Assembly (NCBI GenBank): GCA_014338405.1
Contig: JTDE01022242.1
Location: forward strand, 1 to 64,000
DNA from: Paragonimus skrjabini miyazakii
Taxonomy: Eukaryota > Platyhelminthes > Trematoda > Plagiorchiida > Troglotrematidae
DNA: 64,000 bases
Direction: 5' to 3'
The notes beneath the pieces were generated by a model, which saw nothing but the letters and a program-made list of their open reading frames with translations, made no database searches and had not been told where the DNA came from. The position numbers were made by a program, and so were the translations under genes. Positions 22,703-37,020 of this stretch are shown here, piece by piece; within the stretch, counting starts at the first letter, position 1; every line of letters begins with the position of its first letter.

Positions 22703-25700
22703 GTAATACACGGTGAAAATGTGAATCAGTAAAGTAGCAAAGATATTTTCCCTCGTAGTAATTCGTTAACGCGGATTGTAGAGCTCCTTACTAGCAGGAC
22801 GTCAAAATCCCTGCTAACGACATTTGTTCCTTGCACGGCAACAATCTATCTGTATTTCGATAGTCGACTATATACATGAAGCAGAAATAATTCGTGTTAT
22901 TTGACGAAGCCTAGTTTTCAGCGTTGTTTTTTGTTCTAGCAGAAATGCGGTATCCCTTGACTTGATCTGTCTACTGTATCAAATAGTTATACATTTGGAA
23001 CCCTTGATTCGTTGTGCAAATAATTCCATTCTGAACCTATCAGTTACACTGAGGATTTGAACTAGCTTGCGCAAAAATAATGCGATCGGTGACTGTCACT
23101 TACTGTTTGATTTTTAAATGCTGATCTGATATTGACATACAAAAACTTGGTGGTTCACTGTTAGCGAGCAGGATATTCATTTATTTAACTCAGTTGGTAC
23201 ACTTCTTCATCTCATGGGATGTATCTGATTCATCGTTTGGGGTTAATCTTTTACCATGAAAATGTCCACAATCGATCCAAAATGAGCTGAGGAAGGTGTT
23301 GCAGTTAGTTTTTTCCAGTGAATTCCAGCGAAGTTATGGGCAAATGCTTCAACACAGCTGTTCTTTGTAGTGTTCTGGCATTTACAAACCATGGGTTCAA
23401 TTCTCAAGCTTTCATACTTCAAAAATTCCAAACTAGTTAAAACCTACTCTCATCACTTTGCCAATTAATACAATATCCTACTGTTGGCTTACTCACTTTT
23501 TTCCAAGTCAGTGGAACTCAACGCTGCATATTTATATTCAGTTGCACTGACAACGTTGTTCGCCAAGCTGATTAAATGGCCACAAGCTAAACACCGGCTC
23601 AGAGAAAAACCAAATTTTGAGGCCTAGTCACTCAATATCATTATCGTCTGAATATATACCACATTGCTCATAAGCAACTAAACATTGTGGATTGCAACGC
23701 TCCCGAGACAAGCCTTACATCTGTGAACAAAAAATTCTGAAGTAGATTGTATGTGTGTGATTGATATGTAAATGTGTTACCCTCAAGAGCATTTCGTTTT
23801 GTCGTTGTCAGCAATGTATTGCCTATTGAACCAATTGTGAAGACAACGCTAATTTCGAGGCAAAAATTAGGAGCGAAGAAAACAGAACAGAACAGCTTTT
23901 ATATACAGTAAAACAATCGATACAGTGGTGTTCAAAATTTACTAACAAATAAGCGGAAGCAAGTTAACCGGGTTTTGTGGCTTAAATTCTCCGTCTGTTA
24001 AAAAGCCCGCCCGTCACCAGCATTTTAAATCGTGAGAAGAACACGATCACCAGTTCCTAGCCTATTAGCTACTGCTCTCATCTCCTTTTGACAGAGTTGG
24101 CGATAAGTGTGAGACTGTACAGAATGTGTGTAGCAAAGCAAACAATGGCTTAACAGTTTCATCGCATGGGTAAACAATGGAAATCTACGAGTTTGAATGG
24201 ATTGGTTAGGCCGGCTTGTTTGACAGCCATCATCGATAACTCACCTGGTTATGTACTAATACCAAACACTTTGTGTGATGTCAGTGGAAGGCACGGCGAC
24301 AAAATCATGAAAGGTCAAATGTACTCTGTATGTGAAGATTGATTCTGCTACAGTGTTTATGATATGCACATTGATGGAATAGGATTGTTACTACTAAGCG
24401 CATAGATGTCAGTACTCAGATGGTTGCCAGACTTATTGATGGACGTGTTCAATTCGACACTTTGTACGTTTAACTGTTGCTAAAGAACTTCTGATCTTGG
24501 GAACGATTACCTTCTTCGGGTTGCAGGTATTGTTACGAACCAATGAGGTTTCGACACATGTCCAGCAAGTAACGTGTTTAGACTAGTAAGTATTGAACAT
24601 AACAATTTGGACATAACAATCCGTTACATCCTTCAAACTGACGAAATCGCTGAATATTTACTGCACAATTTGGCATCACCATGCAAAGTTTTGCTGGTAA
24701 ACAGTCGCGAGAAAACTGTATTTGATGCTACGTATACGGGATCTGTCTAATTTGAATATGTTTAAAAAAATAAATACATATAATCTTGTTGACTGAATGG
24801 GATCGTACACGAACGAGATGTACACAAGAAAACTGACCTTTAAGAGATAAATCGACATTCCACATTTTCTCACCATGCTACATGTATACTACTCTTCTCA
24901 CCTGACTACAATTTGAGGACTGTTGTCCTTAAAATTAGTTTGAACTACTTGATATTATTTTGTATATCCTTATCGGAGTTCTATAAAAGTACATTGTTAG
25001 ACCTAATATTTTCACCGTTTCTTTATGTTATATAGCCGAACGGACAAGTTTTCGAATATCCATTGAATACATGGTTCGTGACCTCGCAACCTGGTTACAA
25101 TGGTAAGTTTTTCGAATATTTGGTTTACAATTTTATGTAGAAAAATATAGTTTTCCTTTTTATCTTCATTGCACGCCCTTGTGATTTTTGACTGAAGTTC
25201 TGTATAATATCATTTTATTGTTCTCACAAGATTTGTAGGTTATTTCCACTTTTAACTGTCTGCTAAGCTGTTAAAGTTAACGTTGGCGACTGAATTAAAC
25301 AGAAATACTGAGTTGTCAAAAAATTTTCCACCTCCAATAATTCACGATTTGCATTTTCTATCAAGAGCTTGCACTGTTTCTGCGTCCATTAGGGAAAATG
25401 TATCTGTGACGTAAGATGGTTGTCGCTTTTTAGACAAACCTATATACAACTTTCTCGTAGGTGGTCTGAAGACAGACTATAAATTTAAATCTGAATCGAT
25501 TAACGGAATGCAAATTTTTGAATTTGTAATTTCACCAAGCGATTAAAGTGTTTACGGCAAATGAAGACTGCACTAAGTATGAGAAATTCATCGGTTGTTT
25601 CTGAATTTCCAAATTCTTGGCTACATTGAGCGATAATTTGCAACCAAATGTTTTCAGACTAGGTGTCACACGTGAAATTATAGAAAATTCACTTTTATTT

Positions 25701-28700
25701 TTCCGGTCCATGTCAGTTTAACTATTTATACTTCAGTTAATCACCGATTTCTCTCCTTATTATGTGTAGTCTATAGGTCACCCAAGGTATGGAACGTGAT
25801 AAACTGTTTAATATGACATTCAACGTTACTGGTGAAGTGTCTCATCTCTCCTGGAAATCTTTATTCAGATGTTTGATTTAGTTTATTCAAGTAGAGAAGA
25901 GGTTGAGAACAAAATTGGTAAGATAGAAGTTAAGCAGGAGAGCTTTTACACAATTCCATCTGACTATGTTTTAAGGTCATAATTTTGTAACAGTTGATGT
26001 AGATGTAATGAGCCAGTAAATGTACAGATACCCGACTCTTGTTAGGCCTTCTCTATGACTTAATACAATATCAAGACACTTTAATGAATTGAACTGCACT
26101 GAATACACGTACAAAGTTTTTCGTTGGATGTATTAATAAATTTGCCTGTATGTACATTATTACATACGTTAAAAGCTATTATGACATATATACACAAAGT
26201 TTATATATAGGCAAGCATAAGTGTGGTCTCTCCAATCTGTGTTGTTCAAGCGATATGGCCTACGGTAAATTTTGATAACATTCGAACGATCTAATAAACA
26301 CTGTCATTAATCTCGTACACCTGCCCGTTCGTTTTGTTTCAGTCGTTAATTTTATTAACAAAAACGTGGCTGCACTTTAGTTCGATGTGGTTGGTTGGCG
26401 AAGTACCATCAACCGATGGGCAGCCAATTGTTTACAGTCACAACTATGCTACAATCTAACGAACATATTATGCATCGAGGGCTCTATGTTAATCGACCAG
26501 TAAGTTGTGGCGGTCCGTTACTAATTACGCTTGTGTGGTTGCGAATAAAGAGCAGTACGGATAGGAATGTCATCATACAGTCCAGTAGGCAACGAGCTCC
26601 GAAACACACGGAGACACCATTCTTTTGGGAACATGTGGAATTATGTTACGGCTGCGTGCATGGAACTCTTAGCGCAAATTCTTCGTGTAAACCCATCTAA
26701 TAGGGATTCGAGATGATTTCTATTTTCAGTTGTGACCACAGCACAAGACAATTCATTCTCATTTGATTGTGGATTTATCTGTCACAGCTTGCTTATACGT
26801 AATTTAAGTTTGTAGGATAGCTGCTCACTTCCTTGAGCAGATAAGGTTAATTTCTCTTGGCATTGTTTCATAACAGGTCACCTGAATACAACGAATCTCA
26901 CTTAACCGCTTTGACGATTTGCTGGGGTGAATAATCAACTGTCATTCCTAAGCGATTAACTACATGGTTGAATGTTGTTCACCAAACACAGAAAGCCCAT
27001 CATATCACATGGCCAGAGGCGAATCCGGGTTCGAATGCGACTTGTTCTTCAATGGCAATAAATGAGACATCGATGACCAGTGGTTCAGAAAGGCATAGAC
27101 TCCAAATGTCCACGTGCTCACGTCTTACTTTAGTCCCGCCGCTCGTTTTTCCTTGTTTACTGAGAGCTCTTTTGTGCGCAGATGAACAGGTAGTGTAACT
27201 TCACACCGGAGCAGAAGAATAACGATGTACTATTCCACAAATCCGTTCGTTCATCATCAGCTGACTAAACAGACCACAGATACTTTACTAAAACTACATA
27301 GGATGAACGCCTCATTTGAGAAGAATTAATGTACGCAAGTTTTTCTTGTTTATCTGAACTGAGTTAAACTACTTCAGATGAAGCTTATCACGACTGATTT
27401 GAAATCATATACGGTTGTCAACCTTCATTATTTGGTATAAATCTTGAAATGATCCCACTCTGTGCGTTGGCTTGTGTTCGAAGTTTATATGTACCAACCT
27501 GATGTTACCAGATGGTCAACCTATTGCTTCACTGCCTCATGATATCAACAAGTTCAGTGTATTATTAAAGATGGTGATATCAGTTTTTGTATATACGAAG
27601 CGCTTTTACAGTCTCAAGCTTGACGTCACCAGTCCAGTAAGCTTATTATCACATCGACGTAAAATAGTTTGATCTGGGCTAACCTGTGGTATTTTAACTA
27701 AAAGTAACAGACCAGGATTAGGGAACAGTTCATGGGCCAACTATGCTGATAAACACTTTGACATTGTAGAATTTCCATAATTGTCCACCAGTGCTAATTA
27801 TAACTTTTGATTAGAATTGCAGGTAAGTATTTAACGATTGCTATACGAGTCTGAACAGTTCATGAATATCCAGCCCACTTACCTTCCAAAAGTAGACGGT
27901 TCATAAGAACCCAAATATGTGTTAAGTTAGACGGTCTTTGATGAGTTCATAAACTGACATTAGTTAAAGCAGTAGAACAAATGCGTGCAAACCACTCAAT
28001 AGGCGTGCAGCTATAACCACGATCCGTGATCTCATTGAGTGCCTAACAAGACAAAAAATGTTACGTGATCATTGATAAGTTCGAACAAAGACTGAGAGTG
28101 GTCACTGAAACAGGTAACGGAGTACGGGTCCCCATGGCTCATATTAGTCAACTAATGTATATGGTTTTTACAGTTCGGTGCATAAACATAACGGAGAGGA
28201 CTGAATCCCAACCCAAGAGTAGCGAAAACTGATGAATTTGTGACCACCGTGATTGTGAATTAAAATACACTAAACGGTGAGTACCACGCTTTTTGTGTAC
28301 AGTGTGTGACTAATTAAACGGAACCTCTCGTTGACTCGCAAGAATGGAGATCGTTCACAAAAATTTACATCACTGCGTTGTCGGTCAGTTATTTGTAACC
28401 GTTGTCTGCTGTTGTGTCCTACCGTAAAGCAAATTTAACATATAGATGGGATGAATTTGTCAGTTATTATTTACAAACGCGCTTGCAAATGAACAGCAAG
28501 CATAATGTAAACATCTGAGTCTAGCGTGCAACGCATGACCTCACATGCATGGCGGTTTGGATTTCAGTCAGAGGTTTAACTATTTTCTTGCTGGGAGAGA
28601 AAAGTTTATTGGACAGACGTGGCCGAAGGCTGGAGTGTGTTTCTTAACACGGTCCGATTTCGGTAACTTTCTGATGGATTTTGTTGCCACATTTCTGGAC

Positions 28701-31700
28701 AACTCCAGTAAGTCCAAGCCAAAGATTTTGATGGCTGCGCAACCCAAAGTTATGCAAGCGGCCTATTCAGATCTGGGCCCTAGATGTTCATAATTCGCCA
28801 GTTCTTTATCTTCCAATACATTCGGACAACGACAAATAATACGGTGTTTTTTGAATGATTGAATTTGGTGACAGTGATAACTCAAAACAATACATGAAGA
28901 AACGTACGGTCGAGGGAGACCTGCAACTTGTGAACAAACTACCACTGTGATTAGCCAATCAAATTGACACTAGGTTAGCCGTAACAATATTACTTGTTCG
29001 CTTCAGGACAGAAGTTCGTTGATTAGTTTGTTATGTTAGGTAAATGGTTAGTTTGTTGTTAATGGATGTCTTCGCTAGATGATGCATATATGGGCTACAT
29101 TTTTGATATATCAGAATCAAATCACCCACACTGATCACAAATTTTGATCACCAAATGATTGTCCTTTTGTTTGAATTTTCTTAATAACTAGTATGTTTCT
29201 ATTCGGAGTTAGCGTCTCACGCTTGAGCAATTCTGAACCAGGTCCTTCCGTCATTAAGTAAGAACAAACATTAAGTCGGCTGCCGAAAAGTCTGCAATTT
29301 GTCTGACACTCATGGTTGGCCACGGAAGTTGTAACCTTTACTTAGAAACCTCACTGCCTGCTTGTTCCAAAACAGTTTGTGCTAGCAAAGAAACTACTTT
29401 GTATGTTAATTCCTCTATCTTGATTGTATACCTTCCCTTTTAATCCCTTCCTCTTCGGGGATGTTTGTCTCAATGCATTAAAATATCTATATATGGTCCA
29501 AAGTTAGGAAACGGTAATTCGGGAAACAGTGTATGATTTATGTCTTCTTTTTGTATCATTCGAGTTACGCGAACTTTGATTTCTAATCTAAGCGCGATCG
29601 ATCACAAGCTTGGTGTCATTCATCTCCATGAATTGGACTGAACAAAATATAGTTTGTATGGTTGTTTGTTCCTTGTCTCTTTATAGAGTAAGCTGCCTGC
29701 TGACAGTATACTTCAGCGGAACGCTTGGATAAAACAACTATCACCAATCTCTTAATAACAAGTTGCAAAAGGGAGGGATGTGCATCGTCAATGTAGCGAC
29801 AGCTAAAGAAGTTTCTGTTTCAACACGTTGTAGAAGTGCGGACGGTACCTTCCATCTCAGTTTATGTACTGTTCATTGAAAGAACTCAACCACAGAAATA
29901 ATGAATACCTGCTGCATTTCAAGTCTAGGGTATAAGGCATTATAGTGAAAGATATCTTGTCAACTCACACATGTTATTCTATGCACACAAAAGGACAGGT
30001 TTGAGGTTTGAGTAAGTGATAGCAGAAGTGAGGGCAAGGCCTGAAAACTGCCGACGAATATTCTGATACATCCGTAGGGTTCTACCAGAAGATGAGTTAC
30101 AATGACAAATGCGGTACTGTGCATATACTGGTGCAAATATGTTCTGTTGGAAATGTATGAGGTGTATCGTTGTTTTGATCAAATGAAGACAGTAACAAAT
30201 TTCAAGTTTAGAAAAACAATTCGTTTGACAAAGTTTTTGTAAACATTTCTTAATGCACGCTTCAGAACGCTTTTAGAAATTCCTAACAACATCGACAAAT
30301 AGATCAGCCTTTGATTTAAATCGGTCAGGCATATAAACAGCACACAATACCTGGTTCAACGCGAGATAACTTTCACGGTTTTGTTCATTTGCAAAAGTCC
30401 ACACATGCAAATTGTTTGAGAATAATCCATCCCTAATAAGAACGCGTACTCCATCCCGTTGAACGGAATGAGTAGAACAATTGTGTTGACCCACGAACAA
30501 TTCAGTATCTCATGCCTTTCATATTACAATGATGAGTATTCTCTTTCATAAACCAATATAAATTTTCTGCTATTGACAGCTCTGGAGTAAACAACGAGCT
30601 TCATGTTTCGCTCTAAATGAATTTTTTGAAATTATTCTACGATATAAGCGTTGACGTTTCCATCAGAAGTAACTATGAGTTGGTGAGATCAGAATTCCTA
30701 ATCTTATGCGAATCTCATGGTGTATAAAGAAATCACCTCAATGAGAAGTACATTCAGGTTTGGTGTAAATCGGTTGTTGAGCTTATTTACTAAATCCCTT
30801 CATTACGTGGTGGGTAACTTGCAAATAAACTGATTTGCTCCGTATCCTTAATTTCGGTTTTTTCACTTTGTGCTATAGGCAGTGACCATATATCTAACCA
30901 TCAACCGATTATGGATACATCTTCAGTATATACAAAATAATACTTAGCATACAGGCATGTATACTCACATGAATCGACATTTCTTTCGTGGTCTTGATTA
31001 CCTCCATCTTGGCAAGTTGAGACTGTGGTCATGGCCTCATCAAATAAAGTCGTGAACATTAGAAGTCTCGACATGAGCTTTTGAAAGACCACCACAAAAC
31101 CCGTTTGCCATTAACGATCTAATGGGCTGAGTCGAAATCGACCGGATAGTCTTCGTAAAACTCACCATCCAAAAACACGTCAGAACAAAACACATGAGTC
31201 CATAACACGAGTTTTGCAGGCCACCAATTGAGGCGAATACCCGTCATCCTAAGAACCAGCACACATCAAGTTGTGGATACCCTGTTAATGGGCCGATGGT
31301 CTAGCATGGATAACCAATGGGTGATGATGGGCCATTTCAATTTCCAGACATTAAGTTAGTTTATTGCTACCATGTCACTGGATGCAGAGTTTGTGAGTTT
31401 CCAGAAAAGTTGTGTTGTGACTTCCTGGCAAGTGCATTTGATTGTAGTACTGCTCATCAAATGACTGCAGAGTGGAAGAGGGAGACGCACCACCAAACCG
31501 AAAGACGTATCGTAGTAACCGTATGTTGTGATACAAATCAGGACCTTTGTGGAGAAGGGACTCAAAAAAGCTCGCATGCATATGATGGACAATGACATAT
31601 TGGAAATAGTCATTCCATGTAGACGCTTTCAGTGCGCTGATAGGTTACATGGAGGACTTGGGCAAATATTTACCTGGAAGTAGCTCAGACTGAGAGGATA

Positions 31701-32994
31701 CTATCGATCATCAAATGGATTCTCTCTGTGTGCAATAGGGTGACATTTGTCCGCGAAGGCTGACAACCGGTTTGCTTCAAGTCTATTTCTTTCTTCTATG
31801 AGAAATCATCTATCATAATTCAGGTCTTACTACTTGACTAAAACGGAGTAAGTACCGGTTTGAATGTTTTCTATCGCTGATTACCACAGGGTACTTGACT
31901 CTAACGGTTCGTTGTAAGTGGTAATGAATGAAAACCGTATACAACTCATTTATATATACAGCTTCTTACTTCAATAAAAATTAATCACTTTGTATTTTTC
32001 TGTACCACGTACATTGTCAAAAACCCTAAATCCGCACTCTCATCCTTATCCAACACTGTGTGGTTCCCCTATTGTTCATCTTCACTCTGTGGTAAATGTA
32101 TCATTACTGAGTGTCCTGAAGGAATCAACGCCTGAGCTTACACCTAGCTGTCAATGACTTGTGCTAACCATATTCACAATGGTGCAAAAATAATACACAA
32201 CAGAAAAATGTTAAGATGCACAACGTATTAAGACGCATGAGTGTTATTAGCAGCTATATTACTATCTGCGACACTAGTGTTTATGGTACTTTTCAAGTGC
32301 AATCGACCCTAACCTGTACAGCCGACACCATCACATCTCTTTTCATCAATATCCCACTCAAATAAACGATTGAGTTTTTCGGACAGTATATTGAATATAA
32401 TGATGCAAACACAGGATAGAATGATCTCGCCCACGTGATCAATGTTATATAACTAAGTCTCATAACTCAAACTAGACAGAAACTATTGACTGACATCTTT
32501 CGCCCCAGTGCTATGTTATCTACCACCGTCATCGAATCCATATAAATGTGTTGTATGTAGTATGATGATGAAACATCGAAGATGAGCTTGTTTGCTACGC
32601 GTTTCTTTTCATGGCTAAACTGGGCATACTCAAATTATGCAAAACATCTTGATATTTACCAGCGGTAGCCTCATTCTTAAGTAAGTGAATGAAAGTACAT
32701 TTTATCGATAAAGGAATTGTCACTCGGAACGAAACATGATTCTGTGACACACACATGGTTGTGTTTTCTATATCTCACCAACAGTCCACTATTTACCAGC
32801 TAGTTTTCAGTTCACAAAACTACGTGGACGAAAAGTTGGTGCGGGTAAAACAGCCTCAGGTTCTCTTGAGAATAAATAAGGAAATGTTGCCTGATTGGAG
32901 TTCTACAACAGATTCTGATGCTGTTTAAGCACAGTAGCAGAGCTAAATGAGGTAATCAGTTGGGTGTAAGGCATGACATCACATTTCGGAAGAG

Positions 32995-33080
32995 ACTCAA
33001 CTGCAGCGGAAACTCATGGTCCAAACGTCTACAAATTTGGTAGAAGTTTTTTTTACCCAAACCACTGAGCTATCACAGCA
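32995..33080 (-). repeat. tRNA-like remnant
   Basis: The minus strand contains ATAGCTCAGTGGTTTGG, a near-perfect tRNA D-arm/A-box sequence (33075-33059 region). No good B box is found 40-60 bases downstream, so it is a SINE relic at most. Confidence 0.3.
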
Positions 33081-33585
33081 GATTCCAGATGTCACCACTA
33101 TCTGGGTTTGCGATAATAGTGCCAACGTGGAGTCCATTCAGGTTTGCAATATGTTCTGCCCAAATGAATAGCACTCCCCGATCTGTATGCATATAGTTTC
33201 AGATGGACATCACAAGTCAAAGTGGAAGATAAACTGAAAAGTAAGTCGGTCAGTGTGCGCCGTAAAGATCGATAGAAGTTAGTATGTTACTTTAATTAGA
33301 TACGTTTGCTGCGTAGTGCTGACGGCGATTAACTTGATTATCACAAGGCCGAGTTATATTCCGTTGTGCTGAAATACACCCCTAGTGGTGTGCGCTTAAT
33401 GACATCAAGGTAAGTGCCGTTATTAGTGAACGTGTGGTGAACAGGCTTCAGCGATCTACACACGCGTCTGAAGCTTGAGATCCACCTCACGCGAATTCAG
33501 TCAGTTTGTCTGTTTTTATAGTTAACCAACTTATTTTGATCTGGGATACAGTCACTAAGACAGGGTGTGGCACCGTCATTTGAGA

Positions 33586-34000
33586 TTAGGTCAACGTCCA
33601 AGAAAAGAGAACGAATACGAATTTACTAATATCTAAATTTAGTGATAAGAATGTTGTAAAATGGTCCCCAGATGCGCAATTGATGACCTCGGATTGAAGG
33701 TCCTCCCAGTGACTGATAATTCTATAGTAAAAGCCGTTGTCTAAGGGAGGTTGATGGCTGGAGTTTGTAGTGCTTCTTGTCGTGATATCTTCAAGTGTTT
33801 CCAACCGCCAAAATGAAGAATTTATCTAGGAGCCCAACATCAGGGATTTGCGTGAGAATTACGCCAACGCAGAGTCTTCGGAAATCCAATGAGTAGAGAT
33901 CGAGATGTTCAAGAGCAGACTTGTAATGGGAATGGCACAGGTCAGTGACTATTATGTTGGCAGCTTGGTGGACATGTTCAGTGATTAGTATGTCCTTCAC
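33586..34000 (-). pseudogene. CR1-like LINE, C-terminal ORF2 fragment
   Basis: Two overlapping minus-strand frames join as the extreme C terminus of a CR1/jockey-type polyprotein. The first reads SALEHLDLYSLDFRRLCVGV (family pattern: R...L..L.L.SLE.RRLRGDLI..YK) and the second has FYYRIISHWEDLQSEVINCA (family pattern: F..R....WN.LP..VV.A) before a position-specific F....L tail. The frame change around 33800 and the lack of upstream reverse transcriptase show a 5'-truncated dead copy. Confidence 0.65.
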
Positions 34001-35240
34001 CAGATCGATATACGCGACTTGTTTTGCACATCCAAGCCTTATATAAATTTGGCTAATGTTTTGAAGACCATGCTTATCTTTAGGAGTAAAAGCTCTTTTT
34101 ATTAAAATCCTATAAGTTCTAACTTCATTGTTAATATCCGACTAATTTTGATAGGAGAGGGATAAAATTGCTCATCGGCAAATGTGTATGTTACCCGTCA
34201 GTCATCTGAATATATATTGCACCGTTTGCACTGTGTATCACCAACAGGATTCTGTAGCTTCCTGCCTGTGATATATGGACACTTTCATCATCCAGACAGA
34301 GATTTCAGTCATCCAACCAGCACTAAATATTATTAACTTCAATGTTTAATGCACCGGGGTCAATAGCATTCCGAATATTTAAGCTTTCAACACAAATAGC
34401 ATCCTCAGTTGCTAACATTCGCATCAGAAAACTCACTAGATCTTCGCGCTAATTGCGATCGAATGAACAAGGAATGGTTACCTTACGGTAGTTTATTATG
34501 CCAAACCCCAAAACTTTATGACGAATTTCGTCCACGATGGTATTCATGCGATGGAGACAGTGTGAACAAAAGTCGGACCAAGAACTCTTTGTTATAAGTC
34601 CAACCTCTCGTCCACTGCATTCGGATTACGGCTAGCTGATGACTTCAAACAATTACAAACCCGATGATGAAAATTAGATATTGCGACAAAAAAATATTAA
34701 GTATGAGTTAGTGGACAGCGTTACGGTTTATCAAGTGCGCATTTGTCACTTGCAATCGGTCACTTCTGATAATGATGAAGTAAGGGTTTTTAAAGAAAAA
34801 TGAACGTCTTTGTTTGTAACTTAAGTATCTTTCAGAAGTTTGTCTACCTCACCGGAGCTCAATTGTCAATGCATTTCGCAGCCATACATGGGAACAGAAA
34901 CTAACCTTCATGAGAAAACCACTATAAAAATTGTGATAAATACTCAGGAGATCTACTACAGTCAATAAACGGTCAGTAACGAAGTCTGACTTTGTTTAAA
35001 GGATGATGAAAAATTTTGTGGTATAACTTGAGGCCAGAAAACGTGTGAATTGGTCCATGATGTACAGAACTGCTGAAACTGTAAAAGTATGGGAATCTGC
35101 CTCGTAAAATATACTGACATATAGCTCGTCAATACGTATTATGCTACACAACTCATTGCTTGCCATCACGAGAAAACTAATATGAGAACTTTAAAACACT
35201 GAGTTCTCTTGACCTATTCAGTCAAAAGAGAGAAAAGACA
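34001..35240. other. Non-coding stretch
   Basis: No gene is supported. An open frame at 34409-34597 looks somewhat protein-like but lacks good splice borders and is not recognised. Confidence 0.35.
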
Positions 35241-35290
35241 TACGTCGCGAGATGTTAACATTTCGATTTACTCTCATCAGTCGCCTAAGA
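35241..35290 (-). ncRNA. Hammerhead ribozyme in the Penelope-like terminal repeat
   Basis: Reading the minus strand, stem I GCGA (35284-35281) pairs with TCGC (35250-35247). The core CTGATGA is at 35280-35274. A minimal stem II GA/TC (35273-35272 with 35266-35265) encloses GTAAA. GAA is at 35264-35262, and stem III ATG/CAT (35261-35259 with 35254-35252) encloses TTAA. C17 is at 35251, so cleavage is predicted between 35251 and 35250. All invariant bases are present. A very short stem II and stem III are typical of Penelope-associated hammerheads. The orientation is antisense to the element's coding strand, as expected for an inverted flanking copy. Confidence 0.85.
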
Positions 35291-35353
35291 AAAACTAGCA
35301 AATTTTATACAAACGGTTAATTTCAGTTCGGTGTAAAACAATAGTTGAACAAA
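35252..35353 (-). repeat. Penelope-like element, left inverted terminal repeat
   Basis: Its reverse complement (TTTGTTCAACTATTG..GTTTGTATAAAATTTGCTAG..CGACTGATGAGAGTAAATCGA) aligns along its length with 37421-37510. Confidence 0.85.
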
Positions 35354-36720
35354 TGTGGATAGAATTTTACGATAACTGTATGTTATCAGGCCAATTTTCT
35401 GTGCATTTTTCCAAGCTGCTCTCTAATGGAAAGCCTCCAGTAAATAACGTGAACCTGGCAAAGATAACTAACTCTCACATCGAGGCCTTCAATGAAGTAT
35501 TGAATAAATGTATCGAGACCAAGCAACGCTTTGCCAGTTTGCTTAATAGATCATCTTTGGTTTACCGTATCAAGTTTGAAAATTTTATGCGAACGACACT
35601 TCAAGAAATCAAAGCGAATACGCTTCAGAACTTGCAAAATTCGCTACTTCGTGGGCGGATGTCCACCTTCACCAATTATGACTTCAAACATATTCACAAT
35701 TTGTAGGATACTCACTTTACCAAAGCCCAATTGGATGTGATTTCGTTGGGTCTAGATTTCAAGCTGCCGCCCAAACAAGTGAACAAACTACAAACCCAGG
35801 TTCAATTTGAAATTTGTATGAGCAAGATCTTACCCACGCCTCATTGGACAATACGGACTGGTTTCGTGCAAAGTTGGTTGATATTTCGCACGAGTTTCTA
35901 TCGGCTCCCATACGCCAGCATTGGTGTTTGTCCGCAGAACACTACGGAGCCATCAAAGAGCACAAAATAATGACTGGCCTAGTTTTCTACAAGTCAGACA
36001 AGTGCTCGGGCATTGTCATAATGAAGAAAGATGACTTTGTAACCAAGATGAATGTGGTATTTTCCAGTGCACGGAAATTCAAACTGGATGGCAGGCCTAG
36101 TAACAATTTCCTGATTGGAAGACAGATATCAAGGAAACTACAAATATTGATGGTGCATGAATACATTTCTGGGACTCAGTACAAGAAACTGAAACCAACA
36201 GGCACGCAGAGATCGGGGATGAGATGTTCATTAAAAATCCACATAGACGGGTATCCCACTGCGATCGATATTATCTATGAATAACTCGGCACACCACAAA
36301 CTGGCGCGAAGGTCAGTGGACATCCTTAAACCCGCTCGTGAATTGTAATCCCCAAATTGTGTTCGTAGTTCCTTTGAGCCAGCAGAAATTTTGGAGAACA
36401 ATTCAGTAAGTCCACAAATGATGTACACGGTCGACGTAGACTCATTATTTACTAATGTACCGCTGCGTGATTGTATTTTTGAGAATGCTTGAAAGGCAAT
36501 TTCAAGAATTGAGTCTGGGGGTCCTGCTCTACAAACGTTACGTAGACGACCCTGTAATTTTTATTGGTGAATGTATTTTTACTTCATTTTATAACTATTT
36601 GAACTCCCTCCACCCAAACATCTCTGTATTTTACGAGGTGTAATTTAATAGTTGCTTGCCGTTCTTAGACATTCTTATAACCAGACGTCAAGACGGTACA
36701 TTGCAACGATCTGTTTATCG
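35353..36720 (+). pseudogene. Penelope-type reverse transcriptase, broken
   Basis: The N-terminal part (35353-35706) is open for 118 codons, then a TAG, then in the same frame DTHFTKAQLDVISLGLDFKL, the conserved block upstream of the RT core. After a frameshift near 35814 the reading continues through MTGLVFYKSDKCSGIVIMKK and LKPTGTQ (RT fingers) to a remnant of the GLPKIHK block. A further shift gives NNSAHHKLARRSVDILKPAR. RT motif A reads TVDVDSLFTNVPL (about 36424-36465) and the catalytic YVDD box lies at 36539-36550, in another frame. FLDILITRRQDGTL (about 36661) is the block after the palm. At least four frame breaks and several stops exclude function. Confidence 0.85.
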
Positions 36721-37020
36721 TAAGACAATTTGGAGTGGACAATATTCGTAGTTCTCTAGCTTCCCACCTATTGCTTATAAACGAGAGCTAATGAAAATGT
36801 TATTCCCGAAAGCCAGATCGATTGGAGAAAGAAAAATTTATTTAAAAAACACTGGTGCATAACGGCTATCCTGAAAAGTTGATGGATATCCACAGGAAGA
36901 TGAAAGAACCAGAAGTGGTAAGCTACAGAGCGCAGAGCATATTTCTGCAAATTCAATTCAAGGGTGACCACTTGACTAACAACATCAGTCACAACTTGAT
37001 GTCAGCTTTGCAATGCACCT

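Larger units (their letters stand above)
21491..33585. other. Long AT-rich stretch without a supported gene
   Basis: About 12 kb of probable intron or intergenic DNA. One exon-like piece (22542-22702) and a tRNA-like remnant (32995-33080) are listed separately. The open frames at 26395-26700, 26968-27198, 28545-28793 and 31317-31595 were read and no family was recognised. A 16-bp perfect palindrome lies at 21929-21944. Confidence 0.4.

Noticed and set aside
26395..26700. 101-codon open frame with a GTAAGT site inside (after 26510)
   Set aside because: All three frames are partly open here, none is recognised, and the best donor fits no single clear reading.
31317..31595. 92-codon open frame
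   Set aside because: Cys-rich but without a spacing pattern of any zinc-binding family, open also on the other strand, and without splice signals.
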